A DNA stretch of 29,501 nt from JAJPXC01 sp964562375 (GTDB lineage Bacteria > Bacteroidota > Bacteroidia > Bacteroidales > Muribaculaceae): positions 1 through 29,501 of the forward strand of contig CAZLSW010000038.1 in assembly GCA_964562375.1 (NCBI GenBank), in the 5' to 3' direction. Below the pieces are notes generated by a model. That model saw only the letters and a program-made list of their open reading frames with translations. It did no database searches and was not told where the DNA came from. Below, in pieces: positions 1 to 7,585 of the stretch. The position numbers were made by a program, and so were the translations under genes. Positions within the stretch are counted from its first letter, which is position 1; every line of letters starts with the position of its first letter.

Positions 1-84
1 GACGCGCCGAGGGACGCGCCGAGGGACGCGCCGAGGGACGCGCCGAGGGACGCGCCGAGGGACGCGCGGAGGGACGCGCCGAGC
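1..84 (+). repeat. 12-bp tandem repeat, seven copies, in frame
   Basis: The unit GACGCGCCGAGG is repeated seven times with no spacer. The sixth copy has one substitution (GCGCGG), and the last base of the seventh copy diverges. The unit length is a multiple of three, so copy-number change would add or remove whole tetrapeptides (RAEG) without breaking the frame. The array runs to the window edge and may be longer. Confidence 0.95.
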
Positions 85-182
85 TGTTAAGAAGTCTAAG
101 GGATTCGGGGATGAACATAGAAGAAATCGCCAAGTGCACCAACATTTCTATTAACGAAATAGAGGAGCTACTCAGCGATTAG
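3..182 (+). CDS. C-terminal tail of an Rpn / PD-(D/E)XK-type nuclease-transposase family protein (partial)
   Basis: An open frame enters from the left edge and ends at TAG 180-182; no start lies in the window. The visible 59 residues are seven RAEG-type tetrapeptides (one reads RAEG from GCG instead of GCC), then a linker (LLRSLRDSGMN) and a short helix-turn-helix-like end (IEEIAKCTNISINEIEELL). Charged (K/R)AEG or EG repeats followed by a 'GMSxEEIAxxTxLSxEEI' tail are typical of the end of Rpn-family recombination-promoting nucleases/putative transposases common in Bacteroidales. That assignment rests on the tail only, since the catalytic domain lies outside the window. The other two frames of the repeat also stay open, but only this one gives a recognisable tail. 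The next gene is convergent, with its stop at 210. Confidence 0.6.
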   Translation, partial: RAEGRAEGRAEGRAEGRAEGRAEGRAELLRSLRDSGMNIEEIAKCTNISINEIEELLSD

Positions 183-209
183 ATTTTTTCTTCTTGGGGT
201 AGGAGGCAG

Positions 210-464
210 CTAGCTTTTAAAGAGGCTGCCCAGAGAGCCGGCGAGGTCGGTGGCTTTGCCCTTGATCTCGTCGATCAGCCCCTCTTTCTGGCCGTCGCCG
301 TCAAGGTCGCCCAGCAGCGAGCCGTCCTTCACCTTGGCGATAATATCCTCGATAGAGGTCTTGCCGTCGGAGGTTGCATTCTTAACGTATTCGGTGATTT
401 TCTCCATGTCGATTTTGTCGCCGAACTTATCCTTAAGCTGTTGAATAATCTCTTGTATGTCCAT
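210..464 (-). CDS. Small acidic protein with a calcium-loop-like DLDGDG motif
   Basis: An 84-residue protein with no signal peptide or membrane segment. The N-terminal half is predicted helical (IQEIIQQLKDKFGDKI). The C-terminal half holds LLGDLDGDGQKEGLIDEIK, where D53, D55 and D57 followed by G58 resemble the start of an EF-hand or dockerin-type loop, followed by a glycine/leucine tail. Small proteins of this layout are common in Bacteroidales and have no assigned function that I know of. It lies downstream of the outer-membrane barrel gene on the same strand, with about 130 bp between them including a hairpin, so co-transcription is possible but not shown. Calcium binding is an inference from the motif alone; the usual acidic residue at loop position 12 is not in its canonical place. 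Confidence 0.7.
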   Translation of the reverse strand: MDIQEIIQQLKDKFGDKIDMEKITEYVKNATSDGKTSIEDIIAKVKDGSLLGDLDGDGQKEGLIDEIKGKATDLAGSLGSLFKS

Positions 465-490
465 AATCGTAATGCTTTAAAACCTAAGCG

Positions 491-523
491 GAGGAACTAC
501 AGCGGCCAGCGCTGTAATCCCTC
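491..523. other. Hairpin in the gap between the small acidic gene and the barrel gene
   Basis: TACAGCG (498-504) and CGCTGTA (510-516) pair perfectly around a 5-base loop. GAGG (491-494) and CCTC (520-523) can extend the stem after small internal loops. Neither side has a strong T-run, so it is at best a weak terminator or a 3'-end processing/stability structure of the barrel gene mRNA. Confidence 0.35.
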
Positions 524-592
524 TGCATAGTTTAAAACAATAGACCAGGGAATTGGTTGTCCCGATGCTTGGTAAAATGTGTTAACGAGGCC

Positions 593-1201
593 TTAGAACA
601 GCCAGGCGGCGGTAACGGTCCAGAAGCGGTCCTTGCCCGAGTAGATGCTGTTGCCCTTGACATCGTCGTTGCTCTCCACGCTCTTGGTGATGCCCAGGCC
701 ATAAGAGCCCTGCACTTGAAGGTGAGAGAACAGCTCCACACCGATACCGAAATTCCACGAGCAGTCGAACGACTTGTTCTTGAACGCATCCATGCTCTTC
801 TTGGAGCACAGGAAGGCGAACGACGGGCCTGTGAAGATGTAGGGCTTCACGATCTTCTGCACGCCTATGATGTTGATCTTGTACTTGATGTTGACCGGAA
901 TCTCGAAATAGTCGCGGTTGTATTTGACGGTGGCTTCGTTGCCGTAGCCGTCCTCGGCGTTGTGCTCAAACGAACGGCGAACGTACATAAGCGACGCGTC
1001 GAAGCACAATCCCACGATAGGCACGCCCACCTCGGCCATCAATCCTCCGGTAAAGCCTGTGCGATTGTCCGAGTCAAGCCCGCTCTTGTCCATATGGAGC
1101 TTATTGGTGGTGAAACCGATTTTGGGACCGAAGTGGAACTGCGCCGAAGCCGACCCTACGGCCATCACCGCTACTACGAGAGCTACAAGAAATTTTTTCA
1201 T
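593..1201 (-). CDS. Outer-membrane beta-barrel protein (PorT/OmpW-like small barrel)
   Basis: A 202-residue protein with a clear signal peptide (MKKFLVALVVAVMAVGSASA, cleaved before QFHFGPK). The rest alternates hydrophobic and polar residues with many aromatic residues and glycines and ends in a terminal phenylalanine (TVTAAWLF), the usual outer-membrane barrel signature. The 'FGPKIGFTTNKL' opening and 'GFTGGLMAEVGVPI' strand match the small Bacteroidota outer_membrane beta-barrel (PorT-related) families. Probable role: a small outer-membrane protein of unknown ligand. It is transcribed divergently from purL, and a Bacteroidetes-type promoter lies just upstream. Function beyond the fold is not assignable. 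Confidence 0.85.
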   Translation of the reverse strand: MKKFLVALVVAVMAVGSASAQFHFGPKIGFTTNKLHMDKSGLDSDNRTGFTGGLMAEVGVPIVGLCFDASLMYVRRSFEHNAEDGYGNEATVKYNRDYFEIPVNIKYKINIIGVQKIVKPYIFTGPSFAFLCSKKSMDAFKNKSFDCSWNFGIGVELFSHLQVQGSYGLGITKSVESNDDVKGNSIYSGKDRFWTVTAAWLF

Positions 1202-1243
1202 AATGTGAGGTGTTTTTGGTGAATAATATTCCTTTTTCGGCTA

Positions 1244-1277
1244 CAAAGATACAACTCTGCGGCGAGAAAGCCGCAAA
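1244..1277 (-). promoter_or_regulatory. Promoter of the barrel gene
   Basis: On the minus strand, TATCTTTG (1244-1251) is an exact match to the Bacteroidetes -7 element TAnnTTTG. TTTG at 1274-1277 can serve as the -33 element, with a 22-bp spacer that is slightly longer than usual. It lies about 45 bp upstream of the barrel gene ATG, in the divergent gap with purL. Confidence 0.6.
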
Positions 1278-1339
1278 ATCCGCGAAAAAATCGTTAACTT
1301 CGCGCCAAAATCATTCAATCATCACAGCACCACCACCGC

Positions 1340-4300
1340 ATGGTACAATTTTTCAAGAAAGGGGCCGACATTGTGATCGCCGTTGACGCTGACCATCAGT
1401 TGTCGCCCGCAGAAAATGAGCGTTTGCAATGGCTTTTCGACGGGGCTAAGCCTTTGGCGCCCCGCAAGGTGAAAGGCAGTTATGTTGGCCCGCGCCGAGA
1501 GATGATCACTCCCTGGAGCACCAACGCCGTTGAAATCACCCAGAACATGGGCCTTCAAGGGATCACCCGCATCGAGGAGTACCACCGCGTGCCCGTTGGC
1601 AAGGAGGCCTCCTTCGACAAGATGCTACAGCGCCTTTATTCTGAGGGATTGGACCAGCAGGTGTTCAACCCTGGTCGTAAGCCCGAGGCTATTATAGAAG
1701 TAACCGACATCCACGCCTATAACCTTAAGGAGGGACTAGCCCTTAGCCCAGACGAGGAGAACTACCTCAATGGCTTGGCCGAGAAATTAGGCCGTCCCCT
1801 TACCGACAGCGAGATTTTCGGTTTCTCCCAGGTCAACTCCGAGCACTGCCGTCACAAGATTTTCAACGGCACGTTCATCATCGACGGCGAGGAGAAACCC
1901 ATGTCGTTATTCAAGCTTATCAAGCGCACATCGCAAGAGAACCCCAACGGGCTTGTTTCCGCCTATAAAGATAATGTGGCGTTCGTCAAGGGTCCCAAAG
2001 TTGAACAGTTTGCGCCCCAACATCCCGACCGTCCCGACTACTTCCAGGTAAAACCGATCGACACTGTGATCTCGCTCAAGGCCGAGACACACAACTTCCC
2101 CACCACCGTGGAGCCGTTCAATGGCGCGGCTACCGGCACCGGTGGCGAGATTCGCGACCGCTTGGGAGGAGGTCGTGCCTCCCTGCCACTGGCTGGCACT
2201 GCCGTCTACATGACCTCCTATCCTCGCCTCTCGCCTGAGCATCGCTGGGAGTTGATGATGGACCCGCGAGCTTGGCTTTACCAAACCCCCTCAGATATCC
2301 TCATAAAGGCCTCCAACGGCGCTAGCGACTTCGGCAACAAGTTTGGTCAACCGCTCATCTGCGGTTCTCTCCTTACCTTTGAACATGAGGAGGATAAGCG
2401 ATGCTACGCCTACGACAAGGTAATCATGCTTGCCGGTGGCGTGGGTTTCGCCGCCAAGCGCGACGCTATCAAGGGCGAGCCCGACCCCGGGCAGAAAGTA
2501 GTGGTAATGGGAGGTGACAACTACCGCATCGGTATGGGTGGCGGTGCCGTTTCCTCGGTTGAGACCGGCCAATACGACAACTCAATTGAGCTTAACGCCG
2601 TGCAACGAGCCAACCCTGAGATGCAGAAACGTGTGGCCAACGTCATCCGCGCCCTCGCCGAGGACGAACGCAACCCCATCGTGTCCATCCACGACCATGG
2701 CGCTGGTGGCCACTTGAACGCACTCTCGGAGCTCGTGGAGAGTACCGGTGGCAAAATCGATATCGACTCCCTCCCTATAGGAGATCCCACGCTGAGCGAC
2801 AAGGAGATCGTGGGCAACGAGAGCCAAGAGCGCATGGGATTTGTGGTCAACGCCGACGACATACCCTATATCGAGCGCATCGCCCAGCGAGAACGCGCCC
2901 CGATTTACGTCGTGGGCGAGACTACCGACGACCATCGCTTTACATTTGAGCACAGCAAGACCCACGGCCGCAACCCCATCGACTTGGAGATGGCCGATAT
3001 GTTTGGCAACTCCCCCAAGACGGTGATGCGCGACTCGACCATCGAGCGCCGCTACGCCGATGTGGAGTACGATCTGACGAAGCTCCCCGATTACCTGCGC
3101 GATGTGCTTCGCCTGGAGGCTGTGGCCTGCAAAGATTGGCTGACCAACAAAGTTGACCGCTCCGTCACTGGCCGCATCGCTCGCCAGCAATGCCAAGGCG
3201 AGATTCAGTTGCCCTTGAGCGACTGTGGTGTCGTGGCCCTCGACTACCGGGGCAAGGAGGGTATCGCCACCTCTATCGGTCACGCTCCCCAAGTGGCCCT
3301 CGTTGACGCCGCCAAAGGTTCGGTGATGGCTATCGCCGAAGCACTTACCAACATCGCCGGTGCCAACCTCAAAAACGGGCTTAAATCAGTGTCGCTGAGC
3401 GCCAACTGGATGTGGCCTTGCAAAAATCCCGGCGAGGATGCGGCCCTTTACCGTGCCGTACAAGCCTGCTCCGACTTCGCTGTCGCCCTTGGCATCAATA
3501 TCCCCACGGGCAAGGACTCTCTGTCCATGACCCAGAAATACGGCGAAGAGAAGATATTTGCTCCAGGCACTGTAATCATCTCGGCCGCAGGCGAGGTTAC
3601 CGATGTGAAGAAGACCCTCACCCCCGTGCTACAGCCCCGAGAATCCACATTATATTATATAGACTTCTCCAGCGACTCGCTCAGGCTTGGAGGCTCGGCT
3701 CTCGCGCAGGTGCTAAACCGCCTTGGCGCCGACGCTCCCACGGTGCAGGATCCACAGAAGTTCATCACCGCGTTTGCCACCGTGCAACAATTGGTGAAGA
3801 AAGGCCTGTTACTGGCTGGCCATGACGTGTCGGCCGGAGGTTTGATCACAACGCTGCTGGAGATGACGTTCGCCAACACCAAAGGTGGAGTTAATGTCTA
3901 CACCGACGGCTTCGCCATGCATGGAGAAAAAGACTTGGCAAAGATTCTTTTCGCCGAGAATCCCGCCATGGTAATCCAGGTGGATGACCGCAAGAAGGAC
4001 CGCGTGGAGGCCATTCTCGACCAATCCGGCGTGAAATACTTCCCTATCGGCGCCACGGCAGCCGACCGCGTGCTGATGATCACCCACGATGACCAAATCC
4101 ACCTTGTGCCCATCGACTCGATGCGCGACGTGTGGTTTGAGTCCTCCTATCTGCTCGACTCCATCCAAAGTGGTGAGAAGTGCGCCGCTCTGCGCTACCA
4201 GAACTATAGCAAGCAACCCCTGCGCTACCGTATCCCCGCCTCATTCAAGGGCAAGAAGGGCGACATCAACACTGATCGCAAGGGCGTAAAAGCTGCCATT

Positions 4301-5041
4301 ATCCGCGAGAAAGGCATCAACGGCGACCGCGAGATGGCCTACTCGCTCTATTTGGCCGGATTTGACGTCAAGGACGTGCATACAACCGACCTGATGAGCG
4401 GACGCGAGACCTTGGACGACGTCAACATGATCGTGTTCTGCGGCGGATTCTCCAACTCCGACGTTCTCGGCTCGGCCAAGGGATGGGCAGGCGCTTTCCG
4501 CTGGAACGACACCGCCAAGGCCACCTTGGAGCGCTACTTCAAGCGCGACGACACCTTGTCGTTAGGCGTCTGCAACGGTTGCCAGCTGATGATCGAACTG
4601 GGCTTGATCAACCCCGAGCATGGGCGTAAAACCAAGATGGAGCACAACATAAGCCATAAGTTTGAATCCCAATTCGTTGGCGTGACCATCCCCGAGAACC
4701 ACTCGGTGATGCTCGGCTCCCTTTCGGGCATGAAGCTAGGCATATGGGTGGCGCACGGCGAGGGCCGCTTCTCGCTGCCCGAGTCGCTCGACAGTTACCA
4801 CATCGCATTGAAGTACAACTACGCCGCCTACCCCGGCAACCCCAACGGCTCTCGCGCCTCGGTAGCCGGATTGGCCTCAGCCGACGGTCGACATCTGGCT
4901 ATGATGCCCCACTTGGAACGTGCCATATTCCCCTGGCAGTGCGCCTACTACCCCGCGTCACGCCGTCGCGACGATGTCACCCCTTGGATTCAAGCATTCA
5001 TTAACGCCCGCCAGTGGGTAGAGAACAAATTAGGAAAATAA
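1340..5041 (+). CDS. purL: Phosphoribosylformylglycinamidine synthase, large single-chain form
   Basis: 1233 residues, the length of the fused form that carries synthetase and glutaminase on one chain. It converts FGAR, glutamine and ATP to FGAM in de novo purine synthesis in the cytosol. Visible landmarks: the Bacteroidetes-type opening (VGPRREMITPWSTNAVEITQN), FGAM-synthase core motifs (SEHCRHK, KAETHNFPTTVEPFNGAATG, GGGAVSS, HDHGAGG, a second AIRS-like half with PTGKDSLSM), and a C-terminal class I glutaminase with GVCNGCQ (nucleophile C1078) and PHLER (H1191 and E1193 of the triad). All catalytic residues are in place. The gene is divergent from the barrel gene. A weak -7-like TAACTTCG (1295-1302) lies upstream. 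A hairpin at 5050-5086 follows, then the purF-like gene. Confidence 0.98.
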   Translation: MVQFFKKGADIVIAVDADHQLSPAENERLQWLFDGAKPLAPRKVKGSYVGPRREMITPWSTNAVEITQNMGLQGITRIEEYHRVPVGKEASFDKMLQRLYSEGLDQQVFNPGRKPEAIIEVTDIHAYNLKEGLALSPDEENYLNGLAEKLGRPLTDSEIFGFSQVNSEHCRHKIFNGTFIIDGEEKPMSLFKLIKRTSQENPNGLVSAYKDNVAFVKGPKVEQFAPQHPDRPDYFQVKPIDTVISLKAETHNFPTTVEPFNGAATGTGGEIRDRLGGGRASLPLAGTAVYMTSYPRLSPEHRWELMMDPRAWLYQTPSDILIKASNGASDFGNKFGQPLICGSLLTFEHEEDKRCYAYDKVIMLAGGVGFAAKRDAIKGEPDPGQKVVVMGGDNYRIGMGGGAVSSVETGQYDNSIELNAVQRANPEMQKRVANVIRALAEDERNPIVSIHDHGAGGHLNALSELVESTGGKIDIDSLPIGDPTLSDKEIVGNESQERMGFVVNADDIPYIERIAQRERAPIYVVGETTDDHRFTFEHSKTHGRNPIDLEMADMFGNSPKTVMRDSTIERRYADVEYDLTKLPDYLRDVLRLEAVACKDWLTNKVDRSVTGRIARQQCQGEIQLPLSDCGVVALDYRGKEGIATSIGHAPQVALVDAAKGSVMAIAEALTNIAGANLKNGLKSVSLSANWMWPCKNPGEDAALYRAVQACSDFAVALGINIPTGKDSLSMTQKYGEEKIFAPGTVIISAAGEVTDVKKTLTPVLQPRESTLYYIDFSSDSLRLGGSALAQVLNRLGADAPTVQDPQKFITAFATVQQLVKKGLLLAGHDVSAGGLITTLLEMTFANTKGGVNVYTDGFAMHGEKDLAKILFAENPAMVIQVDDRKKDRVEAILDQSGVKYFPIGATAADRVLMITHDDQIHLVPIDSMRDVWFESSYLLDSIQSGEKCAALRYQNYSKQPLRYRIPASFKGKKGDINTDRKGVKAAIIREKGINGDREMAYSLYLAGFDVKDVHTTDLMSGRETLDDVNMIVFCGGFSNSDVLGSAKGWAGAFRWNDTAKATLERYFKRDDTLSLGVCNGCQLMIELGLINPEHGRKTKMEHNISHKFESQFVGVTIPENHSVMLGSLSGMKLGIWVAHGEGRFSLPESLDSYHIALKYNYAAYPGNPNGSRASVAGLASADGRHLAMMPHLERAIFPWQCAYYPASRRRDDVTPWIQAFINARQWVENKLGK

Positions 5042-5049
5042 ACCACATA

Positions 5050-5086
5050 GGGTCACTGAGGATACACCATTCTCCGTGGCCCTTTT
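5050..5086 (+). terminator. Terminator or attenuator hairpin between purL and the purF-like gene
   Basis: GGGTCAC (5050-5056) pairs with GTGGCCC (5076-5082) with one G-T wobble. Inside it, GAGGA (5058-5062) pairs with TTCTC (5070-5074), and the stem is followed by TTTT. The shape fits an intrinsic terminator. Only about 16 bases remain before the next ATG, too few for a promoter, so partial read-through (attenuation) is the likelier role. Confidence 0.6.
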
Positions 5087-5102
5087 CTCAAAACAATTTA
5101 TT

Positions 5103-6509
5103 ATGGGAGGATTTTTTGGAGTAGCGAAGAAATCGCGCTGCGTCGACGAGCTTTTCTACGGCGTTGACTACAACAGCCATACGGGCACCCGTCGCGCGGG
5201 CATGGCCGTCGTCGACCCCTCGGGCATCTTTTCGCGCTCCATCCACAACATCGAAAACAGTTACTTCCGCTCCAAATTTGAGGGCGACTTGGAAGAATTT
5301 GACGGCAACTCGGGTATCGGCGTCATCAGCGACACCGACGCCCAGCCTATCATCGTCAACTGCCACCTTGGCAAATTCGCAATCGTCACCGTGGGGCGCA
5401 TCAACAACATCGTGGAGCTTGAAAAGGAATTGCTGGCCAAGGGTCACCACTTCTGCGAGCACTCCTACGACATCATCAATCCCACCGAAATGGTGGCCGC
5501 ACTGATTAGCGAAGGCACCGACTACGTAACCGGCATACGCAACGCCCAGAGCCGCATCAAAGGCTCGGTGTCCATGTTGTTGCTTACCGACCATGGCATC
5601 ATCGCCGCGCGCGACCGCTTCGGCCGAACACCCATTATCCTTGGACAGAAATCCGACGCCATGGCAGCTACCTCAGAGAGCTGCGCTTTCCCCAACCTCG
5701 ACTTCACCATCTGCCACGAGTTGACCCCCGGGGAGATTGTGGAATTCAATGCCGATGGTTACCGTCAACTGTCGCCCGGTGGGTGTCACTCGCAAGTGTG
5801 CGCCTTCCTGTGGACATATTACGGCTACCCGGCGTGTCAGTATGAGGGTCGCAACGTCGACCAGATGCGTTACCAGACAGGCGAGATGATGGGCCAGGAG
5901 GACCCCACTGAGATTGACGTCGTAAGCGCAATCCCCGACTCGGGCATCGGCATGGCCTTAGGTTACGCCCAGGGTAAGAAAGTACCCTATCAGCGAGCCA
6001 TCGTCAAGTACACCCCCACGTGGCCCCGATCGTTCACCCCTTCCACTCAGGAGCGCCGTGAGTTGGTGGCCAAGATGAAGCTTATCCCCAACAAATCGGT
6101 TCTGCAGGGCAAGCGTGTGGCATTCTGCGACGACTCCATTGTGCGTGGCACCCAGCTGCGCGACAACGTGCGTGACTTCTACGACGCCGGTGCCAAGGAA
6201 GTGCACATACGCATCTCGTGTCCCCCGCTCATCTACGCTTGCAAGTTTATCAACTTCACCTCCTCCAAGAGCGACCTCGAGCTTATCACCCGCCGCGTGA
6301 TCGAGCAATTGGAGGGCTCTCCCGACAAGAACCTCGACCGCTACGCCACAGCCGGCACGCCTGATTACAACCGCCTTGTGGAGGAGATTCGCCGCCAGTT
6401 GGGAGTGGATTCGCTACAATTCTCCTCGTTGGAGCATGTGGTGAAAGCTATCGGCTTGCCCAAGGAGCGTATCTGCACCCACTGCTTCGACGGCACCAGC
6501 CACTGCTAA
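5103..6509 (+). CDS. PurF-like amidophosphoribosyltransferase lacking the glutaminase nucleophile
   Basis: 468 residues, homologous over its whole length to PurF (PRPP to phosphoribosylamine, first step of purine synthesis). The phosphoribosyltransferase half is intact, with PRPP loop FCDDSIVRGTQ (residues 341-351). Four cysteines match the [4Fe-4S] ligands of the B. subtilis enzyme: C233 (VCAF), C380 (IYAC), C458 and C461 (CTHCF). The N-terminal Ntn-glutaminase half is degenerate: the chain opens MGGFFGV where PurF has CGIxGV, so Cys1 is Gly. The HVRYST arginine, the HNG asparagine and the substrate-binding aspartate also appear replaced (GVISDT, TVGRIN, NPTE). I chose the ATG at 5103 because GGFFG aligns with the mature PurF start; an in-frame ATG at 5076 adds nine residues inside the preceding hairpin and no cysteine. 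It may use ammonia or play a regulatory or other PRPP-dependent role. I believe such paralogues are widespread in Bacteroidales, but cannot confirm that here. Confidence 0.9.
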   Translation: MGGFFGVAKKSRCVDELFYGVDYNSHTGTRRAGMAVVDPSGIFSRSIHNIENSYFRSKFEGDLEEFDGNSGIGVISDTDAQPIIVNCHLGKFAIVTVGRINNIVELEKELLAKGHHFCEHSYDIINPTEMVAALISEGTDYVTGIRNAQSRIKGSVSMLLLTDHGIIAARDRFGRTPIILGQKSDAMAATSESCAFPNLDFTICHELTPGEIVEFNADGYRQLSPGGCHSQVCAFLWTYYGYPACQYEGRNVDQMRYQTGEMMGQEDPTEIDVVSAIPDSGIGMALGYAQGKKVPYQRAIVKYTPTWPRSFTPSTQERRELVAKMKLIPNKSVLQGKRVAFCDDSIVRGTQLRDNVRDFYDAGAKEVHIRISCPPLIYACKFINFTSSKSDLELITRRVIEQLEGSPDKNLDRYATAGTPDYNRLVEEIRRQLGVDSLQFSSLEHVVKAIGLPKERICTHCFDGTSHC

Positions 6510-6512
6510 GTA

Positions 6513-6568
6513 TTAAGTGTTAGTGATTAGTGATTAAGTATGTCACTAATCACTAATCACTAATCACT
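6513..6568. repeat. Heptamer array (AGTGATT / AATCACT) forming a long hairpin after the purF-like gene
   Basis: Immediately after the stop codon, AGTGATT repeats are followed by an inverted set of AATCACT repeats (6548-6554, 6555-6561, 6562-6568). AGTGATTAGTGATTA (6522-6536) pairs perfectly with 6547-6561 across a 10-base loop. The stretch TTAAGTGTTAGTGAT...TTAAGTAT recurs, reverse-oriented, after the mazG stop at about 15348-15381. Confidence 0.9.
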
Positions 6569-6607
6569 CTCCCTCCGACCCCTGTTAGGATAATTTATGA
6601 CCACTTT

Positions 6608-6639
6608 TTTGGCGTTTTAGAACAATTCGCGTAAATTTG
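6608..6639 (+). promoter_or_regulatory. Promoter of the etfBA-acyl-CoA dehydrogenase operon
   Basis: TTTG (6608-6611) and TAAATTTG (6632-6639) with a 20-bp spacer match the Bacteroidetes primary-sigma consensus exactly. The start codon of etfB follows about 50 bases downstream, leaving an A+T-rich leader. Confidence 0.8.
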
Positions 6640-6691
6640 CAACCTTAATTAAGATAAAAATTTCGCAAAAAATTAAATAAACCACATTATT

Positions 6692-7564
6692 ATGAGTTTA
6701 AACATCATTGTTCTTGCCAAGCAGGTGCCCGACACCCGCAACGTAGGCAAAGACGCGATGAAAGAGGATGGCACCATCAACCGCGCCGCGTTGCCCGCCA
6801 TCTTCAATCCCGAAGACTTGAACGCATTGGAGCAGGCAATCCGCTTGAAGGAGAAAAATCCCGGCTCCACCGTTACCTTGCTCACCATGGGACTTCCCCG
6901 CGCCGCCGAGATCATCCGCGAGGCTATCTATCGTGGCGCCGACACCGGTATTGTCCTCACCGACCGTGCTCTCGGTGGAGCCGACACCCTTGCCACCTCG
7001 TATTCCCTGGCGCAGGCCGTGAAGAAGATTGGCGACTACGACATCATCCTCGGTGGTCGACAGGCCATCGACGGAGACACCGCGCAGGTGGGTCCTCAAA
7101 TCGCCGAGAAGCTCGGTATCCCCCAAGTTACTTATGCCGAAGAGATCGTTGACCTGAGCAACGGCCACGTGATTGTGAAACGTCGCCTGGAGCATGGCGT
7201 GGAAACCGTGAAGGCCCCGCTGCCCTGCGTGGTTACGGTTAACGGCTCGGCCGCTGAATGCCGTCCCCGCAACGCCAAGCGTGTGATGAAATACAAATAC
7301 GCCGTTTCCCCCTCCGAGATGGACAAGCTCTCCGACGAGGTAAAGGCTATCGTCGAGAAGCGTCCCGAGCTCCAGCTCAAGGAATGGGGCGCCGCTTTCG
7401 TCGAGGCCGACCCCGAGCAGATAGGATTGCCCGGCTCCCCCACCAAGGTGAAAGCTATCGAGAACGTGGTGTTCACCGCCAAGGAAAGCCGCCGATTGAG
7501 CGACAACGACGCTGAGATCGAGGACTTGGTGAAAGAGCTGATCGCCAACCACACCATCGGTTAA
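6692..7564 (+). CDS. etfB: Electron transfer flavoprotein subunit beta
   Basis: 290 residues, full length for EtfB/FixA. The opening 'IIVLAKQVPDTRNV' and core 'FNPEDLNALEQAIRLKE', 'GADTLATSYSLAQAVKK' and 'GGRQAIDGDTAQVGPQIAEKLGIPQVTY' are diagnostic of the family, including the adenosine-nucleotide-binding region. It forms a heterodimer with EtfA (next gene, 21 bp on) and passes electrons between acyl-CoA dehydrogenase and a cytosolic or membrane acceptor. It is the first gene of a three-gene operon behind a strong Bacteroidetes promoter. In anaerobes such Etf pairs can be electron-bifurcating, but the sequence alone does not decide this. Confidence 0.97.
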   Translation: MSLNIIVLAKQVPDTRNVGKDAMKEDGTINRAALPAIFNPEDLNALEQAIRLKEKNPGSTVTLLTMGLPRAAEIIREAIYRGADTGIVLTDRALGGADTLATSYSLAQAVKKIGDYDIILGGRQAIDGDTAQVGPQIAEKLGIPQVTYAEEIVDLSNGHVIVKRRLEHGVETVKAPLPCVVTVNGSAAECRPRNAKRVMKYKYAVSPSEMDKLSDEVKAIVEKRPELQLKEWGAAFVEADPEQIGLPGSPTKVKAIENVVFTAKESRRLSDNDAEIEDLVKELIANHTIG

Positions 7565-7585
7565 CCCTTTAAAACGATTACGAAA

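Noticed and set aside
183..240. GGCAGC/GCTGCC inverted repeat between the convergent Rpn tail and small acidic gene
   Set aside because: Six-base stem with a long loop, one arm inside the coding end of the small gene, and no T-run in the right place for a terminator.
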